This document shows positions 49,201 to 59,727 of a stretch of 64,000 nt of DNA, one piece after another. The notes under the pieces are model-generated. The model saw nothing but the letters and a program-made list of their open reading frames with translations, was not told the origin of the DNA and made no database searches. The stretch is from Mercenaria mercenaria (lineage: Eukaryota; Mollusca; Bivalvia; Venerida; Veneridae). The stretch lies in NCBI RefSeq assembly GCF_021730395.1, contig NC_069361.1, forward strand, positions 74,781,001-74,845,000. Reading direction: 5' to 3'. The translations under genes were made by a program, and so were the position numbers. The stretch's first letter is position 1. Each line of letters opens with the position of its first letter.

Positions 49201-52200
49201 AAAAATGTGCACTTTGCCTACCATGATTACTAATTTCATGATGCATACTTAGTCTCACTAGTCTAACATCTGCAATTTAGGGCCATCAAAAGTGAATATC
49301 ATCAGTCTGAGAGTTTTTCATAAAATTCATAGCTTGAAATCTGACTTTCATGTCTTTATGCTCTTTTACTGTTTGTTGTTATTCTGCAGATAGGAGTTAG
49401 GTTTTATAGCGATGTTATATGTAGATGATAGTATAGTTTGTGAAATCATTTATATTTGATGGGGACTAATTTTCGAGGATGAAATCCATGAAAGTACTGG
49501 TAAATCCCAACAAACAAGTTAAAATTCCTTTTTTTACATGCTAAAGTTGAAACAATGAACTCATATTTCCTAAATATAACCATTTTGACCAAAACCATAA
49601 AAAAAATTTTTGCCCATGAAATTAAATGATTTCACAACGAATTTAAACCTTTCAATCTATGACTGACCGAGTAGCTTATTTCTTTACTGTATCATGCATT
49701 AGTGTTATCCTTTTTAACTGAAAAAATTGATATCAAATTTTTATGATAAAATTTAATGAAAAAGTCTTATTTAAATTTTTTTTAAAGGAGTTCATCACAA
49801 TATTTTCTGCGCAGCTCAAACGCGCAGCAAGCGATATCCACTGTAAAGTTCAGAATTCGCCGCCGAAAGTGCATAATTGTCGGATATGAGGGCACTCGCG
49901 CAAAATATATCGTATGTACTGACAATATAGATCGTGCATCCATATTTTACCTTTAAAAGTGATGGTGTTTTATTGGAGGAGTAGTTGTAGGAAGTGCTCG
50001 AATCGAATACATTGTGGACAGCCAGTTTGAAAGTAAACTATTTCGTCCAGAAATGATGCAGCCGACTCCAAGTCAAATAAAATTCCAGAAAATCTTAACG
50101 TAGATATATCTCCTTCAAGTTCAAATGTGACTTCCTAAAAATGTTGTTATACTTTTTGTGCCCCATCTCGAATTTCACGTAGTAAGACCAGAGTTATGGC
50201 CCCTGATAGTCAAATTGTACATAAAGGGTCTACACATTTGTGTCGCATGTACCTCAAAATTATATGCGCCAAGAGCCATGAAACCACACAAGAATTAAAT
50301 TCAGAATGCGAAATTGTGCACCAGTGCTTTTATTTGAGGTTTCACTCAATAAAAACAGATTTATGTCCCTTGGCGTGGTCAAATATATACGTAAATGGGA
50401 TGTGAAAGCTTGTGTAGCACGTATCTCAAAAAGTATTTGATCTAGAGGCTTGCAACCTTAAAGGAGCATTATTCCGCATGTGAGTAAGAATATTGGTTAA
50501 GGAACTGGTAATAACATTGTGCAATTTGTTTTGTAAGAAAAAAAAAATGTTCATAATTTTTAGGTGGGTGGGGTAATGAAAAAATACTTTTGTGGGTGGA
50601 GTGAATATTTTTTAATTTTTCTTGAAAACAAGCACGGGTTGATATTATTTTTTTGGTTTAGATTTTTTTGTCTTAGTTCTAGCTTACATAATATAAAATT
50701 TGGAAAAAATCTGTCCGCTAGAATTTTCATATCATTAAGAAATACTTCGTGTTTTTCTCAGTTTCAGATATTTTCGACATCTGTCAAGAGTAATTTTTCT
50801 GAGTTAATATATCTATATGTTGACATTTTATGCATAGTTATAGTGGTGTTATTAATTCGGATGCATAAAAAGTAACATCAGAGTGAAACTTCGAATAAAT
50901 AATTGTTTGCAGTAGTTTTATTATAACATGTATGTACTGTTTCTTCAGACAAAAATACCGATTTGGTGTTCTTAATAAACTTTGAATATTGAAAAAAGAA
51001 GCACGGGTACCTATTAGTTTTATTTTTTATTTTAACTTGTCATACATCAATCTATAAATATGCAAAGTTACAAAAAATTCTGTCCGCTAGAAATAATTGT
51101 GAAAAACACCTTTAAAAGACATTTCATTGTTACGCTGATTTTAATATTTTCATTATGGTAATTATAGGTGATGAAACAGTTTAGAGAAGGTGGTTATAAC
51201 ACACTGGTATCAACATGTGTTGGAGAGGAAGGTTTGGATATTGGTGATGTGGACCTTATCATCTGTTTTGATGCTCACAAGAGTCCGATACGACTTGTTC
51301 AGAGGATGGGTCGCACAGGACGCAAGCGAGAGGGCAGAATTGTTATGTTAGTTACACAGGGTAAAGAAGAACAGGTACTGATATTAATTTGCAGAAAATT
51401 GATGGAAATGGAAGATATTGTCAGTAAGTTACACACACAGCAATCAGAAAGATTCTGAAATCTGATGTTAAAGTGTAATAAAGCCATTGAATAAAAATGA
51501 TAATACTAGTGTAATAAAGCTTTGACGTCAACGTTGTTTATAGTATAGGAGACGTTGGTCAAATTGACTTGTTTATATAGTAAAAGACAATAGAATTTTT
51601 GATGTTTCGCCAGGAAAAAGCTAACATGTGATAAAAAGAATATTACATTTGTGATATTACATTTGTGACTTTCCACATAAATTTTATTAAACTTGTTGAA
51701 TAAATTCAATATGAAAAAACACTCATGTAATATCCTCTATAAGTATAATACTAATAAGACAGACACCTTACGCTAATTCTCAATAAAATAGAACAATTGA
51801 GATTTTAAATAAACGAAAAATCAGCTGCTGTGATTTTCAATTAATAAGAGCATGTTTTGAAGCCGTGGGTGTGTAGAATCGAATACCAAAATGAATTCAA
51901 CAATCTCTTTCTAATTTCATAAAGAAAGCCGTTTGAGTAAAGGCACTGTAATTTTAGCAGTAACGTAAGTTTCATTACTACCAGTAATAATTATTGTAGT
52001 GTATAAATGTAACATTTTATAGAACGACCCGTTGTGAAAATGCCTCTTGAAATGGTAGTCTTTTATACAGCTAAAGGTTGTTCACAAGAGCGCTGACATT
52101 GATTATTAATTGTAGATGGCAAACTGAAAGTTAAGGGTTTTACAAAAGAAACACACAAAAATTCAAATACAATAACTTTATATTTTTTCAAAACGTGTAC

Positions 52201-55200
52201 CTTCACGATGCTTTAATATATTACATCAAGTGTCTAACAATGAATTATTTAAACATCTAAACTAGAGAAAAAAACTGTTAAGTAGGTTAATCGTCTGCTA
52301 CTTGCCATGAAATAAATCGAGAATAAAATGCCTCTGAACAGTAACGTAGGTTTCACAAACATTAACTATTTAATGAAAGCTATCAGGCACGAAATAGAAG
52401 GGGCGTATTGCTATGTATTGCTTCAAAACCAGAAAGTGGAAGAATACCATGGTTTATACTGATATCAATGTGTATATAGTCGCAACATATTAGTTCCAAC
52501 TTACTGTAATGTTAAAAACTGGTTAATGAAACGTATATTGTAATGTTTTGCACAACTTTTGTCTACGAAACTGGTAAGTTGAACCCAGTAAAATAAGTTT
52601 AACTTTTGTTGGCTAATATTCAAACATAGTGAGACTGTGACGTGAGCTCATTTTAGATAATTAATAAAGTATTTGTTTTTAATATTATTGTAACGTATGT
52701 TTCATGTTACGTTAGGATACATTATTAGTGAAAGAACGTCAACATATTACTGAAGATTTAATCATATCAGACAACAATTTGGTGGAAAGTCTTTCAGATT
52801 CACAATTTAAAATTGTTAAAGTTAAACGAATATTTCATTAAACTATTAATGGATCTATTTCTTGGATAAAAAGATACACGGGTTTACCAGGATCATGCAT
52901 ACGTCGGTCACGTGAATGGTATAGCTTTATGTTTATATGTCTTTAAAAAACAAAAATGCTGTGTCTCAGCGATTTATATAGCAAACATAATTTGTCATAA
53001 TGAACGTATAACTGTGCCGTTATGTAGTGTCTGCTTTCTGTAACGTATGTTACATTTCTATAGTTCCGCGTAACATCTCTCTGTTTCAGCAATGTCCGCC
53101 ATAGATAGTTTAAACATTCTCTTAGACTTTCCAGACGCGACCGGGCTGCCAATTTTACAAAGTGTATGTGACTTCTTTCTCCAGACAACATCTTCATTTC
53201 TTGGCCACTGGAACAGCGCTTTCTTTTTCTGCATGAAAGTAACCTTGTAATCGTAACCATCGGCGTCCGGATCTACTTCTACAATCCGACCAACATACCA
53301 GTCACCTTCATATACAGCAGCAATGTAGTCTCCTGTATCGTAACATGCACTCGGTGAACTGGATTTCTTAGCTTTTGTGTTATCTGATTTCCCGGTGTCA
53401 AGTACTGTCCACGAGTCACATATACGGCCTCTGATACACTCTTCACAGTAGCATGACATATCACGTGTGCACAATTTTCCACCGCTGTTTAGCCTAACTG
53501 AGTGCAGCTGTAATGTACCTTTGACTGGTGCCAAATCTACCTGTTGCAATTTAAGTGCCATGGCCTCACAGTCGTTTTTCGTGACAAAGAAGAACTTCAC
53601 ACCTTTCATGCTTGAAGTGGTTGCCCAATTCATAAAGTCGTCTGCGTCTTGTATAGTGCACTTTCCAGAGCGAACCGCTTTGTCCGCCAGACGCTTGACA
53701 GTACCACCTAGCCCGTCGCACACATTTTTCCCGTGCCCACTCTCGTAATAGTTCCATGTGGCGTGACAACCATACGTGGCCTCATGTTTGAGAATCGAAT
53801 TGAAAATGTACCTATTCCGATATTGTGACGTTGGACTGTCTGTCCAGTAATGAACATACTGTATTTCGTCACAACCAGGCAAATTGATCTCTTTATCAAA
53901 CAATTTCTGGATAACACCGTACTCGCAGAGTGAGACATGACATCAGAGACTGCCACATAACTTTTGTGCTCAAGACTTCCGTTTTCTCCTCGGAAATAAA
54001 TCACCATTGGATGTAATGTAACCTGTGTTGCGTTCCAGTATGCTGACTGGATCTCGTCGGCAGTTTTACACGAGTAATTCTCTGCAAAGTCCATATGTAT
54101 TACTATTTCATTTCCTGGTAAGGCTTCTTTAAGTATCCGGGTTTGCTTGTACTGTGTTTTCATAGTTTGATAATGCACCTTAAAGGTAGCTACCTCTTTC
54201 AGCCATTCTTCATAGAATGTATCTCTGTCGACTGAATCACATACAATTTTCATTTTTTTCTTATTATTTTCTAGAGTAACTCGTTTCCATTTAGAATAAA
54301 TGACAGTTTCTGGGAGTTGTGATTTATCAATTGTGACTTCGCTTTGAATGAAAGTTTCTGGATTTTGTGAAATTTCAATTCCCGATTTTCGCATCATTTG
54401 CAGTTTGAGTGCCAGATCCTGGTGTTTTGTGCAGAGACACACATTTCTGCTCAAGCAGCTTGTCAAATGAATATGTTTTGGTCTCATTCTGCAGAAGGTT
54501 GACACAGACAGTTTGTGTTCTGGATTTTCAGCCAGATACTTCTGATGAAGGTTTGCCAGGTAATCAGTGAGAATACGGGTTTGAACCTTCCCTTCTTCGC
54601 ATTTTGTTGCATCCCTTTTGCCTGGCTGAATCCTACAATTATCTTCCCTTTCAAAGAACTGCGTGACACTTTCTTTCAGTTTAAGCACTGTTCTATTCCT
54701 CCTGATTTTTGTAAAGTTAACTCCATTTTTAATGATTTTTGATAGTTTATGCCTGTTAACATCAAGTTCTTTAGCTACTTTCGAAATGCATCGGTATTTT
54801 CTAATTACTTCACCAGCAACCGCAGTGTACCAACCATGACTGTGCTTTCTATCGCTGTTCTTTGAACCGGTTTTCATGTGATGCAGTAGTACATTTCCAA
54901 ACAGTAGCTGCTTTCTTACTTGTTCCTCTCTGATCCCGTAGGTCGACATAAACATTTCAGTTTTTTTTCTTGGAGTCATATTTTCATTTTTTGATTTTGG
55001 TTTTGACAGCCTTTGCAATTTTCTTTGTAATGTTTTAACTTTCTTTTTCGTTTCAATATTGTCTCGGATAACCTTCCTAAGCTTTGCATTTGCCGTCTTG
55101 AGGGCTTTATTCAATCTTTTTCTGGGCCCATTTCTTCTGTTTGGAAACCTAACAATCAGGTGACTCGTATCGGATTCTTGAGTATTGTATCCACTTGTAC

Positions 55201-58200
55201 TTTCATTCAGCTGATCATCCGATTCAACGTTATTGTTTGCCTCTACCTTCTTGGACCGACGGTGTTTCTGTACACGTACATTTATCTGTTCATTTCTCTT
55301 CTTTCTTTCTGAAACCGACAACTATGATACAGGTGTGTAGTACTTCTTTTGCCTTCTGCGTTCCTTCTGCAGGAACATCCCGCCCTCTAAGACCTTCTTA
55401 CGCTCTCTGTAGCGCTTCTGAATCTCTGCTCTTGAAAGTGGCATTCTGAAACATACGTTACCGAAAGTGAGTAAAGGTGGTATTACATAAAATATTCAAA
55501 TAGTGTTTCAGTTTGTAAAAAAATTGCATGTAACTAATAAAATACTTCTATTCTAATTAAAAATGCTTTTCAGGACTTACCTACCATTTCTAAGAGATCT
55601 TTTTTCTTGGATTTACTCAAACATGTAAAATGTATATTAATCAGATTTTCCGTAACTAATAAATCGTAGCAACGAGTTTCTAGTACGGTATCTTTTGATA
55701 AACAACATTTATATACCGGGCACTGTAGTAACAACTTATAATATAAATGAAATTCTAGACCCTTCATTGTTAAAATGGGAGATTTATTCGATGAAACATA
55801 CGTTACCACAGGTAACGTATGTTTCAGTACTTCAGACGACCTTATCTCTGTACGAAAAGCTTTGGGTACGAATTGACGCTGTCTGTTTACATCACAAATA
55901 TTTCAACAATTCGGAAAAATCATTTATCCACATAAAATGATTGTTTCAGTAAAGAATGTAGACTAACCTTAGGGGCAGGTATTTCAGGATAATTCTGTAA
56001 TTAGCGTGTATATTTCCCAGCCAAAAATCAAACTGATAGCGCCTTCAAAACATGGTTGCCATTTTCTTGATGACGTCAGTGTACAAATAAAACCCGTACC
56101 GCATCCGTACTGCAGTATACCGTTGGTTTTATGCATTCTTGGTAACGTATGTTTCATAACGTATGTTTCATTTCAATTTTGCAATGTTGTAAAAAATGGC
56201 TGTATGTGTGTTATGTAAAGGCTTCACTCCATAGTAAAATATAAGTCCTGAAATTTAATACCTGTTAATAGTGCATATGTAGCTTAAACGTTTACCTCTA
56301 AAACCAGGGTAACGTTTGTTTCATTGTTAAATGCCCTTGTGAATTTTTTAGCGAAAATTCAAAATATTCGGAAAGTGCATTTTGTTGATATGTTTCAGAG
56401 GGTGATTACATATACGTTGATATACTCATAGTTGATTGAGGCGAAATGGTTTTAAATATACCATATTTTGACATCTGTACATTGATGATGAAAGAGGAAT
56501 CATTTTCTTCCTGCATTTTGGGGACATCAGATGATTTTGTACAGCAAAAGCGTTTTATCATTGGGAAGACCAATGGGCACGCGCAAGTAATCAGTAAACA
56601 TACTTTATTCACAACAATAGTAAGAAAATTCTATACTTTGCACGTTGACAATGTAGTAAAGACGGCAAGTTGAAATATTGGAGTGGCGACAGTAACGTAT
56701 GTTTCTTTTCTGGGGGCTGGAAGTGCTGGTGTGCCAGAATTACACTGCATATTAAGAAAATTGGCCATGTCTCCGTTTGCCGACATTGGCATCTACAATT
56801 AAAGTATATTAATGGTGTGCCAGATCTTTTCAATAAAGGGATATCCTTTGGAACATCAAATGGCACGTTTTATTGAGAATCAGCGCTTAAGTTCATCGTC
56901 TACTAAGTGCCATTTGATCTCAGCTGATGAGTAAATTTGAACTCAACATATATATAAAAGCTGCTGTCATTCACAGCTTCAGCAAAAATTTGGGCATTCC
57001 TTTTGCTGTGGGACTAGACACATTTTAGGTGTATTTGAAATGTAAAAAATAGAGCAGGTTATTTGGTTGTCAATTTTCAATACTAGGCCACTTGTCTTCA
57101 GGCAATTAACAATAGTTTCTGTTCGGATAGTTCATGGGAGTGTTAAGTTGTGTTGATTATACCCCTCTTTTCCACATTTCAGATATACAACCAGAGTCAG
57201 TACTCCAAGAAGAGTATTCACAAAGCAATACTTAATGGTGCAAAATCATTACACTTCTATCAGCACAGTCCTCGAATGGTGCCAGAAAACCTGACCCCCA
57301 GTTGTCACAAGATGCATATCACTGTTAAGGAGAACTTCAAACCTACAAAGAAAATCACCGCTGATAAAGATCTCAATCAGAGTAAAATAACAACTATGAT
57401 GCATGATGGTAACAGTTGATTTTTATAGCTTGACTATTCAAAGTATATGAAAAGCTGTCCTAGATAACCTTGTATTGGTGTCCACGTCCAGATTCTTGGT
57501 TAAAAGTTATGATGCACTTTCACTTAATCATTGTTATTTCTCAGTGGATTTGCTTCAGACCTAAAATGTTTATTCTACATCATTACCCACATGAAATGAC
57601 ATATGATCCATAACTCTGGCACCATTATTTCATGAATTAAGCCTCTTGTTCTTAGAATTGCAGGTTGAAGTTTTGGTGCACTTTCACATTGTCTCTGTTA
57701 TTAATTAATGGGTTTGATTCAAATTTGAAACTGTTGTTATGTATCATTACCCACATCATATGACATACTGTGAAATCATTAATATTCGTTGGTATTAATT
57801 TTCGTGGGTTTCAAGGTTGAGTCAATCCACAAAATTTAATCCCAGTGAACAAGTAAAATTCCCATTCATTTTATGTTCAAAAGTTGAAATCCATGAATTC
57901 ATATCCCCACGAAATTGCTGTTTTGGAACCACGAAATTTCATGTCCACGAAATTAAATGATTCTACAGTAAGTTCCCTAACTCTCACACCAACATTTCAT
58001 GAATTAAATCCTTTGTTTTTTTAGCTCACCTGTCACATAGTGACAAGGTGAAATTTTGTGATCACCCTTCGTCCGTCGTCAGTCTGTGCGTCCGTCAACA
58101 ATTTCTTGTCTGCACGATAGTGGTTTCATTTATAATTTTATTTTAACCAAACTTGCACACAACTTGTATCACCATAAGATCTCAGTTCCTTTCTTGAACT

Positions 58201-59690
58201 GGCCAGATCCTATTATGGGTTCCAGAGTTAAGGCCCCTGAAAGGGCCAGAATTAGCTATTTTGACCTTGTCTGCACAATAGCAGCTTCATTTATGATTTG
58301 ATTTTAACCAAACTTGCACACAACTTGTATCACCACAAGATCTTGGTTCCTTTCTTGAACTGGCCAGATCCCATTATGGGTTCCAGAGTTATGGCCCCTG
58401 AAAGGGCCAAAATTAGCTATTTTGACCTTGTCTGCATAATAGCAGCTTTATTTATGATTTGATTTTTACCAAACTTGCACACAACTTGTATCACCATAAG
58501 ATCTTGGTTCCTTTCTTGAACTGGCCAGATTCCTTTATGGGTTTCAGAGTTATGGCCTCTGAAAGAGCCAACATTAGCTATTTTGACCTTGTCTGCACAA
58601 TAGCAGCTTCATTTATGATTTGATTTTAACCAAACTTGCACACAACTTGTATCACCATAAGATCTTGATTCCTTTTTATAAGCCTGAAGGGACGTATTAT
58701 GTTATCGCCTCGGTGTCCGTCTGTCTGTCTGTTGGTTAGCAATTTCCCTTCCGCTCTGTAACTATTGAACCCCTTTTTGGCGGTAGGGAAAAACCGAGAC
58801 CACTTTTCTGTGGTACAACATGGATGGTACCTCCAATTTTTAGGTGTATTTTGACATATCTGGAAAATTTAAACTATATTTTCTCATTATTCTTCTGATT
58901 GATCTTGATTATGATTTTTTGACCTTCTTGCCCTTAAGTGCAATGATAACAGTGAGCGATATAGGGCCATCATGGCCCTCTTGTTTATTATTGGCCGTAG
59001 GGAAAAGCCGAGACCACTTTTCTGTGGTACAACATGGATGGTACCTCCAATTTTTAGGTGTATTTTGACAAATCTGTACCTTGTAGAATTTTTTTTTCTT
59101 TTTGGTTAAATTTCTTCCCTTTGTTGTTGATCTTGATTATGATTTTTTGACCTTCTTGTCCTTAAGTGCAATGATAGCAGGTGAGCGATATAGGGCCATT
59201 ATGGCCCTCTTGTACAAAGATTTCAATATTGCTTGTATTTGTGATTTCATATTTGTTTAATTATGAAGTATCTTATAGGTTAACACATATTGATGTTGTC
59301 AAAATTTCCCCATTTTACTGGAAATGGTACTATCCCAAAAACCTGGAAAAAAAGTCCTTGTATTGCGCACTTAATAAAAACAGTAACTACCATTTTGTGT
59401 ATAAAAAGAGCAGGGCTGTCATTTTTGTATATGGCTGTCTTTTTTTGTATATAGTCTATGCACAGGCAATTTTCTTGTACAATGAATCTTTACATTGTTT
59501 TAACAGAATTATTACATCTTTCTCAAAAACTTTTATTTTAGCTGCCTCAAAGAAGAACCAGTCAGATGAGATTATAACATTAGAGGAGTATCGTGAGCTT
59601 GAACCCTGGCTGGTACCAGAGGAAGATGTACCAAAATTACCATCTTGCAGAATCACTTGCCTGGAGAAAGAGGATTCTAATGAACTGCAG
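39578..59690 (+). CDS. FANCM: Fanconi anemia group M protein (FANCM) helicase/translocase, 5' part of gene
   Basis: FANCM is a superfamily-2 DNA translocase that binds branched DNA, drives fork reversal and branch migration, and anchors the Fanconi core complex. Eleven exons with GT/AG junctions and matching phases give about 753 residues: 39578-40223, 40576-40748, 41343-41420, 42802-42960, 45721-45852, 46981-47204, 47787-47890, 48842-49002, 51168-51374, 57183-57408 and 59542-59690. Visible motifs are [10 protein letters not shown] at the N-terminus (human FANCM starts MSGRQRTLFQ), motif I LPTGLGKT (157-164), DEAH (260-263), SATPG (291-295) and [10 protein letters not shown] (604-613). The ATG is supported by that N-terminus and by an in-frame TAA six bases upstream. 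The long C-terminal linker and the ERCC4-like/HhH end must lie to the right of the window. Exon identity rests on remembered similarity to vertebrate FANCM; each junction is inferred, not shown by RNA. Confidence 0.95.
40576..40748 (+). CDS. FANCM: FANCM coding exon 2 (DEAH motif)
   Basis: Encodes residues 216-273, including [14 protein letters not shown] and the Walker B/motif II segment [12 protein letters not shown]. Acceptor ttccag at 40575, donor gttagt at 40749. The 3' part of this exon is followed directly by three decayed tandem copies in intron 2. Confidence 0.93.
40786..41142 (+). pseudogene. Three decayed tandem copies of FANCM exon 2
   Basis: Right after functional exon 2, intron 2 repeats its 3' half plus about 38 bases of intron: 40786-40926, 40927-41054 and 41055-41142 (the last truncated). 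Each copy begins TTGACYAAT and keeps an AGTAGAGGATC-like and a CTTGGAAA-CATGCATACTGTC-like stretch, so the origin from the DEAH-coding part is plain. The copies carry stops and indels and lack the upstream acceptor, so they are unlikely to be coding. Confidence 0.88.
41343..41420 (+). CDS. FANCM: FANCM coding exon 3
   Basis: A 78-nt exon encoding [20 protein letters not shown] (274-293) then PGSDIK. It carries helicase motif III (SAT). Acceptor tttcag, donor gtaaga. In phase with exons 2 and 4. Confidence 0.93.
41491..42290 (+). mobile_element. Pearl/HINE-like element in FANCM intron 3 (tail decayed)
   Basis: Head AGCTCACCTGAGCACAAAGTGCT at 41496, then four or five diverged units with CACTCTAGAGGCAAC-like and AGGTCACTAGGTCAAATCAT blocks. 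The tail is reduced to TTTTGTTTATT near 42280, and the second head stem arm is degraded. Confidence 0.7.
42802..42960 (+). CDS. FANCM: FANCM coding exon 4
   Basis: A 159-nt exon, residues 300-352, starting [20 protein letters not shown] and containing [15 protein letters not shown]. Matches the vertebrate segment after SATPGSDIK. Acceptor tttatag, donor gtaagt. Confidence 0.93.
43131..43605 (+). mobile_element. Short tandem-unit element with TACGCCC ends in FANCM intron 4
   Basis: Starts TTTTTATACGCCCGTCTC and ends GATGGGCGTATTTTG...GGCACTCTTGT, so ATACGCCC is inverted at the two ends. Between them are three units of about 120-150 bp containing CAGTTTTCATC, TTGCTGACAATGTTTGTGGG and TTATGGCCCTTGAATTAC. 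The plan and CTCTTGT terminus resemble the Pearl-like elements, but the sequence differs. Confidence 0.6.
43951..45530 (+). mobile_element. Pearl/HINE-like element in FANCM intron 4, about 10 units of about 147 bp
   Basis: Same subfamily as 32561-34472: head AGCTCACCTGTCACATAGTG at 43955, about ten units of roughly 147 bp, tail GGTGAGCGATTCAGGACCAT then CATGGTCCTCTTGT. Same orientation as the gene. Short ORFs inside are by-products of the repeat. Confidence 0.8.
45721..45852 (+). CDS. FANCM: FANCM coding exon 5
   Basis: A 132-nt exon, residues 353-396, within the helical insertion domain between the two RecA-like lobes. It begins [19 protein letters not shown] and ends [13 protein letters not shown], like vertebrate ARDQFRKNPS. 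Acceptor ttgtag, donor gtttgt. Confidence 0.88.
45958..46783. mobile_element. hAT-like non-autonomous element in FANCM intron 5, 6-bp target duplication
   Basis: Perfect 18-bp TIRs CAGAGCTCCAGATAAGCT (45958) and the complement ending at 46783, flanked by TGGACT on both sides (45952-45957 and 46784-46789). The left interior repeats AATTGGGTATTT several times. 826 bp, no coding capacity. Confidence 0.8.
46981..47204 (+). CDS. FANCM: FANCM coding exon 6
   Basis: A 224-nt exon, residues 397-470 plus two bases. It contains the strongly conserved [20 protein letters not shown] segment of the insertion domain. Acceptor ttctag at 46980, donor gtaata at 47205. Confidence 0.9.
47787..47890 (+). CDS. 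FANCM: FANCM coding exon 7
   Basis: A 104-nt exon, residues 471-505, containing [19 protein letters not shown] (human has FVYSHPKLKKLEEVVIEHF). Acceptor tttaag, donor gtaagt; phases fit both neighbours. Confidence 0.88.
48522..48735. mobile_element. 214-bp TTAA-flanked MITE with long internal hairpin, FANCM intron 7
   Basis: TTAA at both ends with imperfect 19-bp TIRs (TTAAGCCTTAGCCTGCTGA against TTAACCTTTTCCCTGCTAA). Inside, 48577-48632 form a hairpin with about 25-bp arms around CATCCA (CAGTGCAGACT...AGTCTGCACTG). The TTAA target suggests piggyBac-type mobilisation. Confidence 0.7.
48842..49002 (+). CDS. FANCM: FANCM coding exon 8
   Basis: A 161-nt exon, residues 506-559, containing [19 protein letters not shown] and [14 protein letters not shown]. 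This is the start of the second RecA-like lobe. Acceptor ttttcag, donor gtgtgt. Confidence 0.92.
49435..49650. mobile_element. TA-flanked MITE copy, FANCM intron 8
   Basis: Diverged relative of 57776-57970: TTTGTGAAATCATTTATATT at the left and TTAAATGATTTCACAAC at the right form the inverted ends. Confidence 0.6.
50580..51115. repeat. Two diverged direct copies of an unclassified repeat, FANCM intron 8
   Basis: AAGCACGGGT followed later by a Y-rich stretch and CTGTCCGCTAGAA occurs at 50630-50725 and again at 51000-51095. Nothing else recognisable. Confidence 0.45.
51168..51374 (+). CDS. FANCM: FANCM coding exon 9 (helicase motifs V-VI)
   Basis: A 207-nt exon, residues 560-628, with [20 protein letters not shown] (motif V) and the arginine-finger motif [14 protein letters not shown]. 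Acceptor attatag, donor gtactg. It is followed by the 5.8-kb intron 9, which contains the antisense transposase-like element. Confidence 0.94.
51473..51700. repeat. Dispersed repeat, second copy, in FANCM intron 9
   Basis: Diverged direct copy of 5276-5475 with several indels, including a small internal duplication of ATATTACATTTGTGA. It lies just left of the transposase-like element. Confidence 0.75.
53058..55444 (-). pseudogene. Transposase-like gene (RNase H-fold type, superfamily unassigned), antisense in FANCM intron 9
   Basis: Read on the minus strand from an ATG at 55444 ([17 protein letters not shown]) to 53058, about 795 codons. There is one in-frame TAG near 55323 and one frame change near 53.93 kb, so this copy is probably dead. 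Seen in order: a basic KR-rich N-terminus, a coiled stretch, a helix-turn-helix-like segment ([20 protein letters not shown]), then candidate catalytic blocks [11 protein letters not shown] and [14 protein letters not shown], and a conserved-looking [21 protein letters not shown] Cys-rich patch follows ([12 protein letters not shown]), then a C-terminal SH3/Tudor-like domain ([20 protein letters not shown]). The D...D...E/H spacing suggests a DDE transposase, but I cannot name the superfamily. Surrounding repeated motifs support a transposon. A domesticated host gene is the alternative. Confidence 0.6.
55792..55826. promoter_or_regulatory. Palindromic pair of the 15-bp motif upstream of the transposase-like gene
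   Basis: TGAAACATACGTTACC, a 3-base spacer (ACA), then GGTAACGTATGTTTCA form a perfect inverted repeat with 16-base arms about 350 bases upstream of the gene's ATG. A further reverse copy (55447-55461) lies only 3 bases upstream of that ATG. This layout suits a dimeric binding site for the element's own protein; that is inference. Confidence 0.5.
57183..57408 (+). CDS. FANCM: FANCM coding exon 10
   Basis: A 226-nt exon, residues 629-703 plus one base. It begins [20 protein letters not shown] and includes [20 protein letters not shown] (human FYQRSPRMVPDGINPKLHKM). The donor gtaaca at 57409 is weak, but it keeps phase with exon 11; without splicing the frame ends at a stop a few codons later. 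Confidence 0.88.
57776..57970. mobile_element. 195-bp TA-flanked MITE, FANCM intron 10
   Basis: Ends TACTGTGAAATCATTAATAT and, inverted, TACTGTAGAATCATTTAATT, with TA at both outer edges. Further inverted CACGAAATT/AATTTTCGTGG blocks lie inside. The TA target fits a Tc1/mariner-type MITE. Confidence 0.7.
58016..58984 (+). mobile_element. Pearl/HINE-like element in FANCM intron 10
   Basis: Same subfamily as 22535-24135: head at 58022, four units of about 155 bp, then the GTACAACATGGATGGTACC tail and AGGGCCATCATGGCCCTCTT. A segment at 58677-58780 (AAGCCTGAAGGGACGTATTA, GTCCGTCTGTCTGTCTG) belongs to a different repeat head, so the element is mosaic. Confidence 0.75.
58985..59213 (+). repeat. 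Second Pearl-like tail directly after the first
   Basis: Repeats only the 3' portion of the preceding element (GTACAACATGGATGGTACC through AGGGCCATTATGGCCCTCTT). It is a partial tandem copy of the end, 328 bases upstream of FANCM exon 11. Confidence 0.75.
59542..59690 (+). CDS. FANCM: FANCM coding exon 11 (last recognised in window)
   Basis: A 149-nt exon, residues 704-753, containing [20 protein letters not shown], comparable to the human KKDWFLSEEEFKLWNRLY region. Acceptor ttttag, donor gtatgt. No later exon was recognised before 64000, so the linker, MHF-binding and C-terminal parts are outside the window or too diverged to see. Confidence 0.82.
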
Positions 59691-59727
59691 GTATGTGTTT
59701 AAGTATACAAGTTAACTAAAGTTTTTA

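Larger units (their letters stand above)
51944..56747 (-). mobile_element. Candidate autonomous DNA transposon carrying the transposase-like gene
   Basis: The span is bounded by imperfect terminal inverted repeats, CACTGTAATTTTAGCA at 51944 and the complement of CAGTGTAATTCTGGCA ending at 56747 (13 of 16 identical). Inside, the 15-bp word GTAACGTATGTTTCA or close variants recur on both flanks of the gene: 51960, 52341, 52690, 53040, 55447 (reverse), 55792 (reverse), 55811, 56142, 56157, 56309 and 56692. No clear target duplication was found, so the ends are tentative. Confidence 0.45.
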
